Source: Gemmatirosa kalamazoonensis (lineage in GTDB: Bacteria; Gemmatimonadota; Gemmatimonadetes; Gemmatimonadales; Gemmatimonadaceae). From it: a stretch of 64,000 nt of DNA. Of the stretch, positions 14,514 through 24,334 are shown in pieces; the first letter of the stretch is position 1; each line of letters begins with the position of its first letter. Location of the stretch: positions 3,952,220 through 4,016,219 of the forward strand of contig NZ_CP007128.1 in the NCBI RefSeq assembly GCF_000522985.1. Reading direction: 5' to 3'. The translations under genes and the position numbers were made by a program. The notes below the pieces were generated by a model. The model was not told the DNA's origin. It ran no database searches and worked only from the letters and a program-made list of their open reading frames with translations.

Positions 14514-16304
14514 ATGGCGCGACGGCGTGGAGGCGCGGCACCCGCGGCCGGGGCGGTCGCCGGCGGGGTGCTCGCCGCGCAGCTCGCGCTTGCCGCGCAG
14601 CTCGCGGTCGCCGCGCCGCTCGCGGCCCAGCGCTCGGTCGCCGGCGGATTCGACGACGCGTCGCTGCCGGTGCGCGGCGAGGCGCGCCTCCGGTTCGGCG
14701 TCCTGTTCGAGGCGACGTCGGAGCAGTTCGGCGGCGTCTCCGGCGCGGACGGCAGCACGCGCGTCCCGCTCGGCGCGCGCTTCTCGTTCGACTCGGCGGC
14801 GTTCGGCGCGTCGCACTTCGCGCTCGTCGGCGTGGCCGAGCGCGCGCTGCGCGACAGCGTCGGCGTGACCAGCGGGCTCACGCTCGGCGTGGCGAACACC
14901 GGCCTGCGCACGCTCGTCACGCGCATCCCGTTCCAGCTCGACGTCGGCCTAACGCGGCGGCTCGCGATCAGTGCGATGCTGCCCGTCGTGCGCACGGAGT
15001 CGTCGGTGAACCTCGTCGTGAACCCGGGCGGCACGACCGGGAACCTCGGGTTCAACCCGGCCAACGGCGCGACGGCGCCGAGCGGGAGCTCGGCCGCCGC
15101 GCAGCAGAACGCGCTCGTGCAGAAGCAGCTCGGCGCCGCGGCGAGCGCGCTCGAGTCGGCCCTCGCGACGTGTCCCGCCGTCGCCGGCCCCACGACGACG
15201 CCCCAGTGTGCGGCGGTCATCGCGAACCGCGCCGGCGCGACACAGCTCGCGCGCTCGGCACGCGCGGTCGCGAGCGGGCTCGCGCAGGTGTACGGCGCGG
15301 GCACCACCGCGCAGCCGGGCGGGCCGTTCGTGCCGATCCAGGGCACGGCGCCGCAGCGCGCGGTCGAGGCCCGCATCCGATCGTTAGGCACCGCGTTCGC
15401 CGCGTTCGACGTCAACGACCTCGCCACGCCCGCGCTCCCCGCCGCGGCGACGGCGCGCATCGCCGCCGCGGGGCTCCAGCGGGTCCTCACCGAGGACCGC
15501 TTCGGCGTCGCGTCCGACTCGGTGAAGGGCGTCACCGTGCAGGGCACCGGCGACGTGGAGCTCGCCGCGCACGTGATGTGGCTCGACACGTTCGGCGGGC
15601 CGCGCGACCCGGTGCGCTCTGGCGTCCGCGTGCGCAGCACGATCGGCGCCGGGTACCGCCTCGCGACGGGGAGCGAGGCGTTCCCGTCGTTCGTCTTCTT
15701 CGTGCCGACGGGCAGCGGACCCGCCCTGCTCTTCCGCTCCGCCACCGACGTGTCGATCGGCCGTCGCGCGTGGGTCAGCGCCGTGGCGCGCGTGGAGTCG
15801 CCGCTCGCGCACGACGTCGAGGTGCGCGTGCCGCTGTTCCCTGGTGAGCTGTTCGCGCCCGGCGAGCGCGCACTGACCGCGCAGCGCACGAGCGGTCGCA
15901 CGGTGTCGGTGGAGATCACGCCGCGGTGGGCGCCCAACGACGCGTTCTCGCTCGCCGCACAGTACGCGCTGCGCTCGCGCAGCGACGACAAGTACGTGGG
16001 CACGCTGAGCACGACCGACGCGACCGGCGCCGACGAGCTCGTCGACGCGTCGCTGCTCGGCGTCGGCACGGGCGCGCGCGCGCAGCTCGCCGGCTTCGGG
16101 ATCACGTACTCCACGCTCGGCGCGTTCGCCCGCGGTCATTCCTGGCTGCCGGCGGAGGTGAGCTACCTGCATACCTCCACGTTCGGCGGCAGCGGCGGCG
16201 TCGTGCCGCGCACGCGCTACGATCAGCTCGTGATCCGCGTGTACGCTCAGATCTTCGGCACCAGCCCGCGGCGGCCGGCGCCGGCCCGCGCGCCCCGCCG
16301 TTAG
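14514..16304 (+). CDS. Probable outer-membrane beta-barrel protein of unknown function
   Basis: It is 596 aa. A signal peptide is clear: MARRRGG, then a long Ala/Leu stretch with internal LAAQ repeats, and likely cleavage after about residue 40 (PLAAQ). The mature part alternates polar and hydrophobic residues in beta-hairpin fashion (LRFGVLFEATSEQFGG, VRSTIGAGYRLATGS, SVEITPRWAPNDAFSLAAQYALRSRS). An Ala-rich insert at about 180-300 has two cysteines. The last strand ends QLVIRVYAQIFG before a Pro/Arg tail, so it lacks a terminal aromatic as written. I do not recognise a named family. An AGAGGT ribosome-binding site precedes the ATG. Its TAG stop is inside a GTTAGGC motif and lies three bases from the recN stop on the other strand. 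Confidence 0.65.
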   Translation: MARRRGGAAPAAGAVAGGVLAAQLALAAQLAVAAPLAAQRSVAGGFDDASLPVRGEARLRFGVLFEATSEQFGGVSGADGSTRVPLGARFSFDSAAFGASHFALVGVAERALRDSVGVTSGLTLGVANTGLRTLVTRIPFQLDVGLTRRLAISAMLPVVRTESSVNLVVNPGGTTGNLGFNPANGATAPSGSSAAAQQNALVQKQLGAAASALESALATCPAVAGPTTTPQCAAVIANRAGATQLARSARAVASGLAQVYGAGTTAQPGGPFVPIQGTAPQRAVEARIRSLGTAFAAFDVNDLATPALPAAATARIAAAGLQRVLTEDRFGVASDSVKGVTVQGTGDVELAAHVMWLDTFGGPRDPVRSGVRVRSTIGAGYRLATGSEAFPSFVFFVPTGSGPALLFRSATDVSIGRRAWVSAVARVESPLAHDVEVRVPLFPGELFAPGERALTAQRTSGRTVSVEITPRWAPNDAFSLAAQYALRSRSDDKYVGTLSTTDATGADELVDASLLGVGTGARAQLAGFGITYSTLGAFARGHSWLPAEVSYLHTSTFGGSGGVVPRTRYDQLVIRVYAQIFGTSPRRPAPARAPRR

Positions 16305-16307
16305 GCG

Positions 16308-18047
16308 CTAGCGGCGTCGCCGCGGCGCGGCAGCGGCGAGCGACGGCTCTGGCGCTGCGGGCTTCTGCAGCTTCGCCGTGTCCACCGCGGCAGTGTCGAG
16401 CAGCTCGCGGGCGTGGGCGCGGCTCACCTGGCTCTCCGGATCGCCGCCGAGCATGCGCGCCACCTCGACGACCCGCTCGTCGCCGGCGAGCACGCGGACG
16501 TCGGCCGTCGTGACGCCGCCCTTCGCGCCCTTCGCGACGAGGATGTGGTGATGCGCGCGTGCGGCGAGCTGCGGCAGGTGCGAGATCGCGAACACCTGAT
16601 GGTGCTGCGCGACGCGCCGCATGGTCTCGCCGACCATGAGCCCGACGCGGCCGCCGATCCCCGCGTCCACCTCGTCGAAGACGAGCGTCGGCACGCCGTC
16701 GAGCCGCGCGAGGATCGTCTTCAGCGCGAGCATCACGCGCGACAGCTCGCCGCCCGACGCGACGCGCGCGAGCGGCCGCGCGTCGTGCCCGAGGTTCAGC
16801 GCGACGCGGAACTCCACGTCCTCGGCGCCGGTCGCCGCCGGCTCGCCGCGCGGCGGCAGCTCCACGCGTAGACGGCCGTCCGCCATGCCGAGGTCCGGCA
16901 GCACCGCCTCCACCGCGGCCGACAGCCGCTCCGCGGCGGCGCGCCGCATCTCCGAGAGCGTTGCCGCCTCGGCGACGAGCTCCTCGCGCGCGGCGGCCTC
17001 GCGCTGCTCCAGCGACTTGAGGTCGAAGCCCGCGGAGTCGACGAGGTCGAGCTCCTCGCGCGCCGTCCGGCCGGTCTCGATCACCTCACCCAGCCCGGGG
17101 CCGTACTTCTTGCACAGCCGGAACAGCAGGTCGCGGCGGCGCTGCACTTCCTCGAGCCGATCGGGATCGAGCTCCACGCGTCCCTCGTACTCCTCGAGCT
17201 CGCGCGACAGCTCCTCGAGCGAGTAGAACGCGCCGTCGTACAGCTCCTGCAGGCGGCCTAACGACGGGTCGATGCGCTGCAGCGAGCCGAGCGCCTTGTG
17301 GAGCTGCGCGAGCGCGGCGAGCACCGCGTCCTCGCTGCCCTCGAGCAGCTCGTGCGCACCGCCGGCGAGCGACCGCAGCTCCTCGGCGTGCTCCAGCCGC
17401 CGTGCCTCCTCCTCGAGCCGGTCGTCCTCGCCGATCGTTAGGCGGGCGCCCTCGATCTCCTGCACGACGTGGCGCAGGTAGTCGGCGCGCCGCTCCGCCT
17501 CGGCGCGTCGGCGGGCGAGCGTGCGCATCTCGTCGCGCAGCGTGTGCAGCGTGTCGGCGGCGGTGCGCACGCGCTCCGCCTGCGCGGTGGCGCCGCCGAA
17601 CGCGTCGAGGATACGCCGCTGCGAGTCGCCGTCGAGCAGCGTCTGCGCCTCGTGCTGGCCGTGCAGGTTCACGAGCAGCCGCCCGACCTCGGCGAGCACG
17701 CCCGCCGTGACGGTGGTGCCGTTGATCCACGCGCGCGCGCGTCCGCCGGCGGCGATCTCGCGCTTCAGCACGACCGTCTGCTCCTCGACCTCCACGCCAC
17801 GCTCGTCGAGCAGCCGCGCGAGATCCGGCCGGTCCGTGGTGTCGAACACACCCTCGACCGATGCCCGGTCGGTGCCGGTGCGGATCAGGTCCGCGCTCGC
17901 GCGCTCGCCGAGCAGCAGGCCGAGCGCGCCGACGATGATCGACTTGCCCGCACCGGTCTCGCCGGACAGCACGTTGAACCCACGCGCCAGCGGCAGCGTG
18001 AGCGACTCGATGATGGCGAAGTTCTTGATCCGGAGCTCGGTCAGCAT
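16308..18047 (-). CDS. recN: DNA repair protein RecN
   Basis: SMC-like ATPase that gathers broken DNA ends during double-strand-break repair. It is 579 aa, normal length. Walker A is GETGAGKS at residues 29-36, with LRIKNFAIIESLTL before it. A long coiled-coil region (about 150-380) surrounds the hinge. The signature SGGELSRVMLALKTIL and Walker B TLVFDEVDAGIGG lie in the C-terminal third, followed by VFAISHLPQLAARAHHHILV. The C-terminus ends in a Lys/Pro/Arg-rich tail. The ATG at 18047 is preferred over an upstream ATG. Two octamer copies lie inside (17256 and 17437). Its stop faces that of the outer-membrane protein gene. Confidence 0.95.
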   Translation of the reverse strand: MLTELRIKNFAIIESLTLPLARGFNVLSGETGAGKSIIVGALGLLLGERASADLIRTGTDRASVEGVFDTTDRPDLARLLDERGVEVEEQTVVLKREIAAGGRARAWINGTTVTAGVLAEVGRLLVNLHGQHEAQTLLDGDSQRRILDAFGGATAQAERVRTAADTLHTLRDEMRTLARRRAEAERRADYLRHVVQEIEGARLTIGEDDRLEEEARRLEHAEELRSLAGGAHELLEGSEDAVLAALAQLHKALGSLQRIDPSLGRLQELYDGAFYSLEELSRELEEYEGRVELDPDRLEEVQRRRDLLFRLCKKYGPGLGEVIETGRTAREELDLVDSAGFDLKSLEQREAAAREELVAEAATLSEMRRAAAERLSAAVEAVLPDLGMADGRLRVELPPRGEPAATGAEDVEFRVALNLGHDARPLARVASGGELSRVMLALKTILARLDGVPTLVFDEVDAGIGGRVGLMVGETMRRVAQHHQVFAISHLPQLAARAHHHILVAKGAKGGVTTADVRVLAGDERVVEVARMLGGDPESQVSRAHARELLDTAAVDTAKLQKPAAPEPSLAAAAPRRRR

Positions 18048-18135
18048 GCAGCGAGAGTACGTTCGCGGGAATCCATGGCAATACCCCGTCGACGCGGTGG
18101 GGCTCCGCGCGGACGCAGTCGCCGTCGAGGGCGCG

Positions 18136-19038
18136 TCAGGCGACTTCGTCGCGGTCGGCGAGTCCGCCCCAGCCCAGCTTGTGGCGCAGGCGCGCGAAGA
18201 ACGTCGTCCCGGGAAAGCGGACGACGAGCACCGGACGCTGCGCGCGGCGCACGACGAGCGACTCGGCCGAGGCGAAGTTCGTTCCCACCTGGCCGTCGAC
18301 CGTCACGAGCAGCTCCTCCGGCCCGTCGCGTCCGCGCACGCGCACCTCCGCCGACGCGGGGAGCACGAGGGGACGGATGGCGAGGGTGTGCGGCGAGACC
18401 GGCGTGACGACGATGGACTCGACCGTCGGCACGACGACGGGACCGCCCGCCGAGAGCGAGTACGCCGTCGACCCCGTCGGCGTGGAGATGACGACGCCGT
18501 CCGCACCGTAGGCGCCGATCGGCTCCCCGTCGATCCACACGTCGAAACGCACGACGCGCGCGAAGCCGCCCTTGTGCAGCACGACGTCGTTCAGCGACCG
18601 CCAGTGCAGCCGCTCCGTGCCACCGGGATCCACCGCGCTCGCGTGCAGCGCCATGCGCGGCTCGGCGTAGTAGTCGCCGGCGGCGAGTCGGCGCAGCGCG
18701 TCGTCGAGCTCATTCGGCCCGCAGCTTGTGAGGAAGCCGAGCCGCCCCAGGTTCACGCCGAGGATCGGCACCTGCCGCTCGCCGACGAGACGCGCGCCGC
18801 GCAACAGCGTCCCGTCACCGCCGAGCGTGAGCAGCGCGTCGAGCGGCGTGTCGTCCGTTAGGCGCGCGACCGCGTCGGGCGCGAAGTCGGCGAGCTCCGG
18901 CTCGAACGCGAGCTCGAAGCCGAGCTGCGGCGACAGGTCGAGCAGCGTGCGCATGATCGCCGGGAGGTCCGCGTAGCCGCGATGCCCCACGACGCCCAGG
19001 CGCAGCGCGGCCTTCCGCTCTTCACCCACCGGGGTCAC
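18136..19038 (-). CDS. nadK: NAD kinase
   Basis: Makes NADP from NAD using ATP or polyphosphate. It is 300 aa. The diacylglycerol-kinase-like GGDGT motif is at residues 73-77, followed by VPILGVNLGRLGFLT. The conserved LNDVVLHKG is mid-protein, then the family signature GADGVVISTPTGSTAYSLSAGGP, here broken by no substitution. The GTG start at 19038 lies 13 bases after the dxs stop. It precedes recN by 88 bp, as in many bacteria where nadK and recN are neighbours. One octamer copy lies at 18857-18863 (Leu-Thr). Confidence 0.95.
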   Translation of the reverse strand: MTPVGEERKAALRLGVVGHRGYADLPAIMRTLLDLSPQLGFELAFEPELADFAPDAVARLTDDTPLDALLTLGGDGTLLRGARLVGERQVPILGVNLGRLGFLTSCGPNELDDALRRLAAGDYYAEPRMALHASAVDPGGTERLHWRSLNDVVLHKGGFARVVRFDVWIDGEPIGAYGADGVVISTPTGSTAYSLSAGGPVVVPTVESIVVTPVSPHTLAIRPLVLPASAEVRVRGRDGPEELLVTVDGQVGTNFASAESLVVRRAQRPVLVVRFPGTTFFARLRHKLGWGGLADRDEVA

Positions 19039-19051
19039 GCGCGCTCACCCG

Positions 19052-20929
19052 TCAGCCGGCGACCGCTTCGCTCTCGTGCAGCGCGCGCACGCGCTCCGCG
19101 ATCCCCGCCGCATCGAGCCCGCAGCGTGCCAGCTGGCGCGCGCGCGGCGCCGCGACGATGATGCGGTCGGGCACTCCGTGCGCGACCACGCGCACCGTCG
19201 GCTCGAGCTGCGCGACGACGTTCGCCATGTACGCGCCGAAGCCGTTCACGACCGTGCCTTCCTCGACGACGAGGAGCTGACGGTGCTCGGCGAGCAGCGC
19301 CGCGAGCGTGACCTCGTCGTACGGCTTCAGGAAGCGGCAGTTCACGACGGTGACGTCGAGCCCCTCGGACGCGAGCGTGTCGGCCGCGGCGAGGGCGGGC
19401 TGCACCATGGTGCCCACCGCGAGCACGGCGACCTCCTTGCCGCGGCGCAGCACGTCCCACGTGCCGTACGGCGTCGCATCGATTTGCGCCGTCGGCGGCA
19501 CCGCGTCGGGCACGGTGGCGCGCGGGTAGCGCACGCAGAACGGGCCGTCGTGCAGCGTGGCGGAGCGCAGCAGCGCCAGCAGCTCACGGCCGTCGCACGG
19601 CGCCGTCACCGTCATGCCGGGAACGGCGAGCATGTACGCGATGTCGTACAGTCCCATGTGCGTCTCGCCGTCCTCGCCGACGAGCCCCGCGCGGTCCATC
19701 GCGAGCACCACCGGCAGCTTCTGGATCGCGACGTCGTGGATCACGTTGTCGTACGCGCGCTGCAGGAACGTGGAGTAGATCGCGACGACCGGCCTGACGC
19801 CGCGCGTCGCGAGCCCCGCCGCGAAGGTCACCGCGTGCCCCTCCGCTATGCCGACGTCGAAGAAGCGCTGCGGGTGCGCCTTCGCGAACTCCTCGGTGCC
19901 CGTGCCGCTCGGCATCGCCGCCGTGATCGCGACGACGCGCGGGTCGATCGCGCCGAGCTCCGTGAGGCCGCGGCCGAACACCTTCGTGTACGTCGGGCCG
20001 GCCGACGACACCGCGATCTGCTTGCCCGTCGCCGGATCGTGGCCCGCCGGCAGCGCGTGCCACTTCTCGCCGTGCTCGCCGGCCGGGAAGCCCTTTCCCT
20101 TCTGCGTGACGACGTGCACGAGGCGCGGACCGGTCATCTCGCGCACCGCCGTGAACGTGTCGACGAGCAGGTCGACGTCGTGGCCGTCGATCGGGCCGAA
20201 GTAGCGGAAGCCGAGCTCCTCGAACAGCACGCCCGGCGTGAAGAACGCCTTCGCGCTCTCCTCCCACCGGCGCAGCAGCGTGCCCGCGACGCCGGCGTTG
20301 TCGGCGATCTCGCCGAGCTTCCGGCGCACGCGGTTGTACAGGGGGTTGCGCTGGATCGACGTGAGGTACTTGTGCATCGCGCCCACGTTAGGCGCGATCG
20401 ACATCTCGTTGTCGTTCAGCACGACGACGACGTCGCGCTCCGAGTGGCCCGCGTTGTTCAGCCCCTCGTACGCGAGGCCGCAGGACAGCGCGCCGTCGCC
20501 GATGATCGCGGCGACCTTGAACGACTCGCCGTTCAGGTCACGCGCCGCCGCGATGCCGAGCGCCGCGGAGATCGACGTCGCGGCGTGACCTGCGCCGAAC
20601 GTGTCGTACTCGCTCTCGGACCGCTTCAGGAAGCCGGAGATGCCGCTCTCCTGCCGCAGCGTCTCCATGCGCGTGTTGCGGCCGGTGAGCAGCTTGTGCG
20701 GGTACCCCTGGTGGCCGACGTCCCACACGAGCTGATCGCGCGGCGTGTCGAACGCGGCGTGGAGGGCGATCGTCAGCTCCACGACACCGAGCCCGGCGCC
20801 GATGTGGCCTCCCGTCTGGGAGCACACCGCGATGAGGCGCTCACGCATCTCCGCCGGGAGCGCGCGGAGCTCCTCCCGCGTCAGGCGCCGGAGGTCCGCC
20901 GGAGAGTCGATCCGATCGAGTAGGGACAT
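19052..20929 (-). CDS. dxs: 1-deoxy-D-xylulose-5-phosphate synthase
   Basis: Thiamine-diphosphate enzyme that condenses pyruvate and glyceraldehyde-3-phosphate, the entry to the MEP isoprenoid pathway. It is 625 aa, normal. The N-terminus is ELRALPAEMRERLI with GGHIGAGLGVVELTIALH. The ThDP motif is GDGALSCGLAYEGLNNAG through LNDNEMSIAPNVGA, and the transketolase pyrimidine domain includes MPSGTGTEEFAKAHPQRFFDVGIAEGHAVTFAAG (split here by the usual spacing). It is next to ispA, the downstream prenyl synthase, which fits isoprenoid supply. The ATG at 20929 has no strong ribosome-binding site. One octamer copy encodes Pro-Asn in the ThDP motif (20387-20393). Confidence 0.96.
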   Translation of the reverse strand: MSLLDRIDSPADLRRLTREELRALPAEMRERLIAVCSQTGGHIGAGLGVVELTIALHAAFDTPRDQLVWDVGHQGYPHKLLTGRNTRMETLRQESGISGFLKRSESEYDTFGAGHAATSISAALGIAAARDLNGESFKVAAIIGDGALSCGLAYEGLNNAGHSERDVVVVLNDNEMSIAPNVGAMHKYLTSIQRNPLYNRVRRKLGEIADNAGVAGTLLRRWEESAKAFFTPGVLFEELGFRYFGPIDGHDVDLLVDTFTAVREMTGPRLVHVVTQKGKGFPAGEHGEKWHALPAGHDPATGKQIAVSSAGPTYTKVFGRGLTELGAIDPRVVAITAAMPSGTGTEEFAKAHPQRFFDVGIAEGHAVTFAAGLATRGVRPVVAIYSTFLQRAYDNVIHDVAIQKLPVVLAMDRAGLVGEDGETHMGLYDIAYMLAVPGMTVTAPCDGRELLALLRSATLHDGPFCVRYPRATVPDAVPPTAQIDATPYGTWDVLRRGKEVAVLAVGTMVQPALAAADTLASEGLDVTVVNCRFLKPYDEVTLAALLAEHRQLLVVEEGTVVNGFGAYMANVVAQLEPTVRVVAHGVPDRIIVAAPRARQLARCGLDAAGIAERVRALHESEAVAG

Positions 20930-20978
20930 GGCTGGAATCTACAGGAGCCGGCGCGACGACAGCAGCGCCCGCCGCGGG

Positions 20979-21899
20979 TCACGATCGCCGGCTGATGCTG
21001 AACCGGGCGAGGTGCTCGAGCGTCACGGTCAGCAGCCCTTCGCCGGCCAGCGCCTTGCACGCCTCGTCGACGAGCGCCTCGGCCCTCGCCCGCGCGCCGT
21101 GCACGCCGAGCAGCGCGGGATACGTGCTCTTGCCGAGCGCCACGTCGCGGCCGGCGGTCTTTCCCAGCTCGTCCGTCGTCGCCGTCACGTCCAGCACGTC
21201 GTCGACGATCTGGAACGCGAGGCCCACGCGCTGGCCGTAGCCCTCCAGCGCGTCCAGCACCGCCCGCGACGCGCCCGCGGCGATGCCTCCCACGATCACG
21301 GCGGCGGTGATGAGCGCGCCGGTCTTCGCCGCGTGGATGCGCTCCAGCTCCAGGAGCGACAGTGCGCGCCCCTCGGCCTCGAGGTCGAGGAGCTGCCCAC
21401 CGATCATCCCGCCGGCGCCGGACGCGCGCATGAGCGCGCGGACGATCTCACCCACGGCCGCTCGCGCGATCCCGAGCGCCGTCGCGGCGTCGCTGGCGGC
21501 GCGGGCGGCGAGCGGCACCATCGCCAGCCCCGCCGCGGTTGCCGCGCGTACGCCGTACACGCGGTGCACCGTCGGCCGACCGCGACGGACGTCGTCGTCG
21601 TCCATGCACGGCAGGTCGTCGTGCACGAGCGAGTACGCGTGCACCACCTCCACCGCCGCGGCGAGCGCGCTCGCGTCGCCGTCGCCGCCGGCCGCCTCGT
21701 ACGCCGCGAGCGCGAGGATCGGCCGGAGGCGCTTGCCCTCGCCGAGCAGGCTGTAACGGATCGCGTCGGCCGTCGTCGGCTCCACGCCGTCGAGGTAGCG
21801 CGCGCAGCACGCCGCGAGCGCGTCGTCCACTCGGCGGCGCCAGGCGGCGAGGTGCTCCGCCGTCGTGTCGGAGCGCGACGCGGTCGCGGCGCGCGCCAC
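20979..21899 (-). CDS. ispA: Polyprenyl synthetase (farnesyl/geranylgeranyl diphosphate synthase)
   Basis: Chain elongation of allylic diphosphates with IPP to short-chain prenyl diphosphates. It is 306 aa and all-helical. The first aspartate-rich motif is DDLPCMDDDDVRRGRPTVH (a DDxxxxD bacterial type with an insertion), about residue 92. The second is VDDVLDVT, about residue 225, with KTGALITAAV between them. GKRLRPIL binds IPP. Chain length (C15 or C20) cannot be fixed from sequence alone. The GTG start at 21899 abuts the xseB stop with no gap. The xseA-xseB-ispA-dxs order is common. Confidence 0.92.
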   Translation of the reverse strand: MARAATASRSDTTAEHLAAWRRRVDDALAACCARYLDGVEPTTADAIRYSLLGEGKRLRPILALAAYEAAGGDGDASALAAAVEVVHAYSLVHDDLPCMDDDDVRRGRPTVHRVYGVRAATAAGLAMVPLAARAASDAATALGIARAAVGEIVRALMRASGAGGMIGGQLLDLEAEGRALSLLELERIHAAKTGALITAAVIVGGIAAGASRAVLDALEGYGQRVGLAFQIVDDVLDVTATTDELGKTAGRDVALGKSTYPALLGVHGARARAEALVDEACKALAGEGLLTVTLEHLARFSISRRS

Positions 21900-22112
21900 T
21901 CAGCGCTCCAGCGGGGGGAGCTCGAACGTGCCGTCGGAGCGCTCGACGAGGAGCTTCACCTGCTGCTCCACCCGCGCCAGCTCGCCGCTCGCCTCGCGGA
22001 GCCGCTCGATCCCCTCCTCGAACAACCGCAGCGCGCGATCGAGCTCCAGCGCGTCGCCTCCCAGCTCGTCGACGATCTCCTCGAGTCGCTCGAGGTTCTC
22101 CTCGAACGTCAC
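21900..22112 (-). CDS. xseB: Exodeoxyribonuclease VII small subunit
   Basis: A 70-aa helical small subunit that binds XseA to form exonuclease VII, which degrades single-stranded DNA. The pattern FEENLERLEEIVDEL at the start and LDRALRLFEEGIERLREA in the middle is the family signature. The GTG at 22112 overlaps the xseA stop by four bases (GTGA), and the stop is directly followed by the ispA start. Size and position between xseA and ispA support the call. Confidence 0.93.
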   Translation of the reverse strand: MTFEENLERLEEIVDELGGDALELDRALRLFEEGIERLREASGELARVEQQVKLLVERSDGTFELPPLER

Positions 22113-23449
22113 GAGTCCCTCGGCAGCGTCGTGGCGCGCACCGCGCCGTCGGAGACGCGCAGCTCGAACTCGCCGGCCGCGGAGAGGTCGCTCACCCGGC
22201 TCAGCGTGCGCCCGTCGCTCGCGCGCGCGACGGCGTAGCCGCGCGCGAGCGTCGCGAGCGGGCTGAGGGCGTGCAGCCGGCCCGCCGCGGTCTCGATGCG
22301 AGCGCGACGACGCTCGGTCGCGCGCTCGCTCACCTGCACCAGCTCCGCGCGCACCCGTTGCAGCCGCTCTCGCGCGTCGGATGCCGCGCGCTGCGCCGCG
22401 GCGGAGAGCGCGTCGCGCAGCGCGACGAACTCCGCGGCGAGATGGCTCCGCACCGGCACCGCGGTCTCCGCGGCGACCGACGGCGTGGCGGCGCGCACGT
22501 CGGCGACGAGATCGCAGATCGTGACGTCCACCTCGTGGCCCACGGCGGAGATCACCGGCACCGGACACGCCGCGATCGCGCGCGCGAGGTCCTCGTCGTT
22601 GAACGCCCAGAGATCCTCGCGCGCGCCGCCGCCACGTCCGATGATGACGACGTCCGCACCGCCCCACCGCGCGACACGCTCCACGGCGTCGCACAGCTCC
22701 TCGGCGGCGCCCTCACCCTGCACCTTCGCGGGCACGAGGACGACCTCCACGCTCGGGCAGCGGCGCCGAACGACGGCGACGATGTCGTGCAGCGCCGCGC
22801 CGTCGGGGCTCGTGATCACCGCGACGCGGCGCGGCAGGCGCGGGAGCGCGCGCTTGCGCGCCGGATCGAGCAGGCCGTCCGCCTCGAGGCGCGCGCGCGT
22901 GCGATCGAGCGCCTTGCGCCACAGGCCATCGCCCTGGGCGTCGAGCGTGCGCACGACGAACTGCAGATCGCCACGCGCCGCGTAGACGCTCGGCTGGCCT
23001 AACGCCACGACCTGCATGCCGTCGTCGGGCGGAGCCGGCAGACGGCGCGCGTCGCGTCCCCAGATCACACAGCGGATCTGCGCGGTCTCGTCGCGCAGGC
23101 AGAAGTACCAGTGCCCGTTGCGGTGCGCCTTGAAGTCGCTGACCTCGCCGCGCACCCAGAGCGGCATGAACGCGCCCTCGAGCACCTCCTTCGCGGTGAG
23201 CGTCAGCGTCGACACCGCGACGGCCGATGCGGGCGACGCGCCGGGGATCACCCCGTCGTACGGGTCCGCGTCGACGCGGGCGTACGGATCGACCGGCGCC
23301 ATCGCCTCGACCGGCGTCGTGGGCTCGATCTGCCGAGCCGCGGTCGCGCGACGGCTGGTCGACCCGGCGCGACGCGGCGGCTCGAGCACCGGGTCCACCG
23401 CGAACAGGTCGAGCGTGTCCGGCGCCGGCGCTGGCTTGCGCGGGCTCAC
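22109..23449 (-). CDS. xseA: Exodeoxyribonuclease VII large subunit
   Basis: Catalytic subunit of the single-strand exonuclease. It is 446 aa. A Pro/Ala-rich N-terminal extension (about 70 residues) precedes the OB domain ([20 protein letters not shown]). The catalytic domain follows with [17 protein letters not shown], the [16 protein letters not shown] loop and [21 protein letters not shown] coiled-coil region then precedes the C-terminal [11 protein letters not shown] segment. The GTG start at 23449 overlaps the folD stop (GTGA). One octamer copy (22997-23003) encodes Leu-Gly. Confidence 0.94.
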   Translation of the reverse strand: MSPRKPAPAPDTLDLFAVDPVLEPPRRAGSTSRRATAARQIEPTTPVEAMAPVDPYARVDADPYDGVIPGASPASAVAVSTLTLTAKEVLEGAFMPLWVRGEVSDFKAHRNGHWYFCLRDETAQIRCVIWGRDARRLPAPPDDGMQVVALGQPSVYAARGDLQFVVRTLDAQGDGLWRKALDRTRARLEADGLLDPARKRALPRLPRRVAVITSPDGAALHDIVAVVRRRCPSVEVVLVPAKVQGEGAAEELCDAVERVARWGGADVVIIGRGGGAREDLWAFNDEDLARAIAACPVPVISAVGHEVDVTICDLVADVRAATPSVAAETAVPVRSHLAAEFVALRDALSAAAQRAASDARERLQRVRAELVQVSERATERRRARIETAAGRLHALSPLATLARGYAVARASDGRTLSRVSDLSAAGEFELRVSDGAVRATTLPRDS

Positions 23450-24333
23450 GCGCCGGCCGCCCGGCGCGCCGCGCGCACCGTGTTCTCGAGCAGCATCGCG
23501 CGCGTCATCGGGCCCACGCCGCCGGGTACCGGCGTGATCGCCGACGCGACCTGGCGCACGGCCTCGAAGTCGACGTCGCCGACGAGACGCGTGCCGCTCT
23601 TCGTCGTGGGGTCGTCGATGCGGTTCATGCCGACGTCGATCACGACGGCGCCGGGCTTCACCATGTCGCCCGTCACGAACCGCGCGCGGCCGATCGCCGC
23701 GACGATCACGTCGGCGCGGCGCGTGTGCGCGGCGAGGTCGCGCGTGCGGCTGTGGCACACCGTCACGGTGGCATCCACGCCGGGCTGCACGAGCAGCGCC
23801 GCCATCGGCTTGCCGACGATGTTGCTGCGCCCGATGATGACCACCTCGGCGCCGCGCAGATCCACGCCCGCCTCGCGCAGCATCACCATCACGCCGGCAG
23901 GTGTGCACGGCGCGAAGCCGCTGTCCTCGCCGATGTACGTCTTGCCGACGTTCACCGGATGGAAGCCGTCGACGTCCTTCTCGGGCGCGATGCGCGCGAT
24001 GACCGCGGCTGGATCGATCTGCTTCGGCACCGGCATCTGCACGAGGATGCCGTGCACCGCGGGATCTCCGTTCAGCCGGTCGACCACCGCGAGCAGCTCA
24101 TCCTGCGACGTCGAGGCGGGCATGCGGATCTGCTCGCCGCGCATGCCGACTTCCTGGCAGTCCTTCGTCTTGTGGTGCACGTAGACCGCGCTCGCCGGAT
24201 CGTCGCCGACGAGCACGACCGAGAGGCCGGGCGTGACGCCGCGCGCCTTCAGCTCGGCTACCTCGCCGGCGACCCGCTCGCGCACGCGCCGCGCGAGCGC
24301 CGCGCCGTCGAGCAGGCGCGCCTCCATCGCCAT
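23446..24333 (-). CDS. folD: Bifunctional methylenetetrahydrofolate dehydrogenase/cyclohydrolase
   Basis: Interconverts 5,10-methylene-, methenyl- and 10-formyl-THF with NADP. It is about 295 aa. The first signature with its catalytic lysine appears as [14 protein letters not shown] (about residue 50). [13 protein letters not shown] and the second signature, NADP loop [14 protein letters not shown], follow, then DVGMNRI and the terminal [18 protein letters not shown]. The ATG at 24333 starts one base after the rny stop region; an ATG at 24345 would overlap rny by 11 bases, and one at 24327 is also possible. The stop overlaps the xseA start. Confidence 0.94.
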   Translation of the reverse strand: MAMEARLLDGAALARRVRERVAGEVAELKARGVTPGLSVVLVGDDPASAVYVHHKTKDCQEVGMRGEQIRMPASTSQDELLAVVDRLNGDPAVHGILVQMPVPKQIDPAAVIARIAPEKDVDGFHPVNVGKTYIGEDSGFAPCTPAGVMVMLREAGVDLRGAEVVIIGRSNIVGKPMAALLVQPGVDATVTVCHSRTRDLAAHTRRADVIVAAIGRARFVTGDMVKPGAVVIDVGMNRIDDPTTKSGTRLVGDVDFEAVRQVASAITPVPGGVGPMTRAMLLENTVRAARRAAGA

Positions 24334-24334
24334 C